Assembly: GCA_025356735.1 (NCBI GenBank)
Contig: JANXRT010000235.1
Location: 1-15,038, forward strand
Length of the DNA: 15,038 bases
DNA from: Acetobacteraceae bacterium
GTDB taxonomy: Bacteria > Pseudomonadota > Alphaproteobacteria > Acetobacterales > Acetobacteraceae
Direction: 5' to 3'
In this document: positions 13,115-15,038 of the stretch, in pieces
How positions within the stretch are numbered: position 1 is the stretch's first letter
How the letters are laid out: every line of letters begins with the position of its first letter
Position numbers and translations under genes: made by a program
The notes under the pieces: model-generated
The model's database searches: none
Told to the model about the DNA's origin: nothing
What the model saw: the letters and a program-made list of their open reading frames with translations, nothing else

Positions 13115-14116
13115 ATGCGTCATGGGCCCATCGCCGCCGCAACCATGCTGATCGCGATCAGCGCCGGCGCAACGTCGGCCGGCGCGGTGACGATCAATCC
13201 GCTGTTCGACAGCAGCGTCACCAGCCTGTCCAACGCGGCCCAGGTCGAGCAGGGCTTTCTTGCGGCGGCCAACGCACTGGCTGCCGCCTTCACCAACCTG
13301 GTCACGGTCAACGTCCGCGTCAGCTGGGGCAATGTCGCCGGGCAGGCACTGCCATCCAATGCGCTCGGCGCCAGCATGACCTCGCTGTACGGCTATTTCA
13401 GCTACGCCCAGATGCGCACCTGGCTGACCAACGCGGCCTCCACGTTGGCGGATCGCTCGGCCGTCGCCTCGCTGCCATCGGCGCCGCCGGCTGGCCAAGG
13501 CGGCTACGTACTGACCACGGCCCAGGCCCGCGCGCTCGGCCTGGTGGCGTTGAACGGCGCTGGCATCGACGGCTCGATCGGCTTCGGCGCCGCCAGCTAC
13601 AGCTTCAACCCCGTCACCGGCGTCAAGCCCGGCACCTACGACTTCGTCTCGGTCGCCGAGCATGAGCTGTCCGAAGTGATGGGCCGCATCAGCGGGCTGA
13701 GCAGCGCCGCGCCGGGCTACGCCACGGCGCTTGACCTGTTCCGTTTCTCCGCCGCCGGCGTGTACGGCTTCAGCTACAACGCCGGCAGCTACTTCTCGGT
13801 CGATGGTGGCGCAACCGACCTCGCCAACTTCAACAACTCGCCCTATGGCGGCGACCGTGGCGACTGGCAAAGCACGCCCTACACCAACGACATGGCGGAC
13901 GCCTTCACCTATTCAGGCACGGTGGGCAGGCTGTCCAAGGCGGATCTGACGGCGCTCGACGTCGTCGGCTGGAGCAGCAACGGCATCGGCGCCTCGCCGC
14001 TTGCCCTGGTATCCAGCATCAAGGGCGCTGCCGATGTGCCGGAACCGGCAAGCTGGCTGCTGCTCGGCATCGGGTTGACGGCCTGCCTGGGTTTTCGGCG
14101 AGGCGCCAGGCTGTAG
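13115..14116 (+). CDS. Secreted PEP-CTERM protein, NF038122-like putative metalloprotease
   Basis: A 333-residue exported protein. Residues 1-24 form a signal peptide (short basic start, AAATMLIAISAGA core, cleavage near AGA/VT). The mature part has TYDFVSVAEHELSEVMGR (His183-Glu184), ALDLFRFSA, YFSVDGGATDLANFN, GGDRGDW and KADLTALDVVGW, which I associate with the family named NF038122 metalloprotease. The zinc motif is incomplete compared with HExxHxxGxxH: the second His is Glu187 and the third is Ser193. The C-terminus is a PEP-CTERM sorting signal: VPEP (308-311), a hydrophobic segment, then FRRGARL, recognised by exosortase systems that anchor proteins during export. CGGGAG lies eight bases before the ATG. 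It sits after rsfS, where rlmH is commonly found. The partner exosortase is not in the window. Confidence 0.8.
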   Translation: MRHGPIAAATMLIAISAGATSAGAVTINPLFDSSVTSLSNAAQVEQGFLAAANALAAAFTNLVTVNVRVSWGNVAGQALPSNALGASMTSLYGYFSYAQMRTWLTNAASTLADRSAVASLPSAPPAGQGGYVLTTAQARALGLVALNGAGIDGSIGFGAASYSFNPVTGVKPGTYDFVSVAEHELSEVMGRISGLSSAAPGYATALDLFRFSAAGVYGFSYNAGSYFSVDGGATDLANFNNSPYGGDRGDWQSTPYTNDMADAFTYSGTVGRLSKADLTALDVVGWSSNGIGASPLALVSSIKGAADVPEPASWLLLGIGLTACLGFRRGARL

Positions 14117-14140
14117 CCTGCCAGAACACTGCCGCTTTCC

Positions 14141-15038
14141 CTACTTGTGGATCAGGGTGCCGATGCCGCCCTCGGTGAACAGCTCCAGCAGGCAGACATG
14201 CGGCACGCGGCCATCCAGGATGACCGCACCGCGAACCCCGCCCTGCACCGCCGCCACGCAGTTCTCGACCTTCGGGATCATGCCGCCGGTTATCATGCCC
14301 GATACGATGCCGGCGGCCACATCCTCGACCGAAAGATCGGACACCAGTTTCTTTTCGGCATCGAGCACGCCTGGCACATCGGTCAGCATTAGCATCCGTG
14401 TCGCACCCAAAGCGGCGGCGACGGCCCCGGCGACGGTGTAGGCGTTGATGTTGTAGGTCTGGCCGTCCTCGCCCATGCCGACCGGCGCGATCACCGGGAT
14501 CAGCCCGGCGCCGGTCAGCGCGTGGATCACCCGGACGTCGATGTGCTCCGGCTCGCCGACGAAGCCTAGATCCAGCGCGCGCTCGATGTGGCTGTCCGGG
14601 TCTTTCACCGTGCGGCGCAGCTTCCGGGCCCGGATCAGCCCGCCATCCTTGCCGCAGATGCCGACCGCCAACGCGCCGGCGCGGTTGATCAGCGCCGCGA
14701 CATGCTTGTTGACCGAGCCGGCCAGAACCATCTCCACCACTTCGACCATCGCCGCGTCGGTCACCCGCAAGCCATCGATGAAGGTTGACTGGATCGCCAG
14801 CCGCTTCAGCATATTGTTTATCTGTGGCCCGCCGCCATGCACCACCACGGGATTGATGCCGACCAGCTTGAGCAGCGCGATATCGGCCCCGAAACCCTCG
14901 GCCAGCGATTCTTCGCCCATCGCATGGCCGCCGTATTTCACCACCACGGTGGCACCGGCATAGCGCCGCAGGAAAGGCAATGCATGCGCCAGGATGCGCG
15001 CCTGCTCGGACGCGGCCGCGATCGCCGAAGGCTGGAGG
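14141..15038 (-). CDS. argB: Acetylglutamate kinase (5' end beyond window), catalytic Asp replaced by Tyr
   Basis: The minus-strand frame is open from the right edge (15037) to the TAG at 14141-14143, about 298 codons, so the start lies outside the window. ArgB phosphorylates N-acetylglutamate, the second step of arginine synthesis. Visible motifs: VVKYGGHAMG (phosphate-binding lysine), VVVHGGGPQINNML, LRVTD (substrate arginine), EMVLAGSVNKHV, LTDVPGVLD, TGGMIPKVENC and the end GTLIHK. One substitution stands out. The motif normally written NINADT, whose aspartate (Asp162 in the E. coli enzyme) organises catalysis, reads NINAYT here, with Tyr encoded at 14438-14440. A single base change (GAC to TAC) explains it. 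The rest is intact, so this is either a recent loss-of-function allele or a sequencing error. The gene converges on the PEP-CTERM gene with a 24-base gap and no visible terminator. Confidence 0.94.
   Translation of the reverse strand, partial: LQPSAIAAASEQARILAHALPFLRRYAGATVVVKYGGHAMGEESLAEGFGADIALLKLVGINPVVVHGGGPQINNMLKRLAIQSTFIDGLRVTDAAMVEVVEMVLAGSVNKHVAALINRAGALAVGICGKDGGLIRARKLRRTVKDPDSHIERALDLGFVGEPEHIDVRVIHALTGAGLIPVIAPVGMGEDGQTYNINAYTVAGAVAAALGATRMLMLTDVPGVLDAEKKLVSDLSVEDVAAGIVSGMITGGMIPKVENCVAAVQGGVRGAVILDGRVPHVCLLELFTEGGIGTLIHK

Noticed and set aside
11720..13870. A 716-codon minus-strand open frame
   Set aside because: It runs antisense to nadD, rsfS and the PEP-CTERM gene, has no family motifs and is low in hydrophobic order. 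Long antisense frames are expected in DNA this rich in GC.

Overview
The window is GC-rich, with GC-ending codons throughout most genes. Its core gene order, its PEP-CTERM protein and a palindromic intergenic repeat family suggest an alphaproteobacterium of the Rhodospirillales, most likely Acetobacteraceae. This is inferred from gene order and repeat style; no database comparison was possible. The window falls into two unlike halves that meet at a tRNA-Ser(CGA) gene at 7198-7287.

The left half (1 to about 7197) is accessory DNA. It starts inside an IS6-family transposase. Next comes a five-kilobase signalling cassette: a stand-alone CheB-type methylesterase with a zinc-binding-type tail (+ strand), meeting tail to tail a two-gene minus-strand operon. 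That operon encodes a very large CheB-CheR-PAS-HWE histidine kinase and, through an ATGA overlap, a single-domain response regulator. No receptor, CheA or CheW is present. Beyond the kinase lie relics in series: a serine resolvase that has lost its start codon and centre, an IS5-type element of 716 bp with inverted repeats and a transposase stripped of its catalytic middle, and the first part of a winged-helix regulator resembling the BrxR/CapW WYL-type repressors of defence systems, with a palindromic operator-like site just upstream. An AT-richer stretch with GGGGGTA repeats then runs into the 3' end of the tRNA gene. I read this as the eroded end of an element integrated at tRNA-Ser.

The right half (7198 to 15038) is conserved chromosome. 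Divergent promoters serve the tRNA gene and rplU-rpmA, which end in a strong intrinsic terminator. A 118-bp palindromic repeat precedes obgE-proB-proA-nadD-rsfS, a tightly packed set of genes for ribosome assembly (ObgE, RsfS), proline synthesis (ProB, ProA) and NAD synthesis (NadD). After rsfS comes a secreted PEP-CTERM metalloprotease-like protein. Convergent with it is argB, cut by the right edge of the window.

The points most worth checking are the catalytic Asp-to-Tyr change in ArgB, the apparent AUA start of RsfS, the repeated ribosome-binding-site/GTG modules in front of nadD, the regulator relic with its operator-like palindrome, and the transferable-looking CheB / CheBR-kinase / regulator cassette. 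I saw no CRISPR array, rRNA or replication origin.
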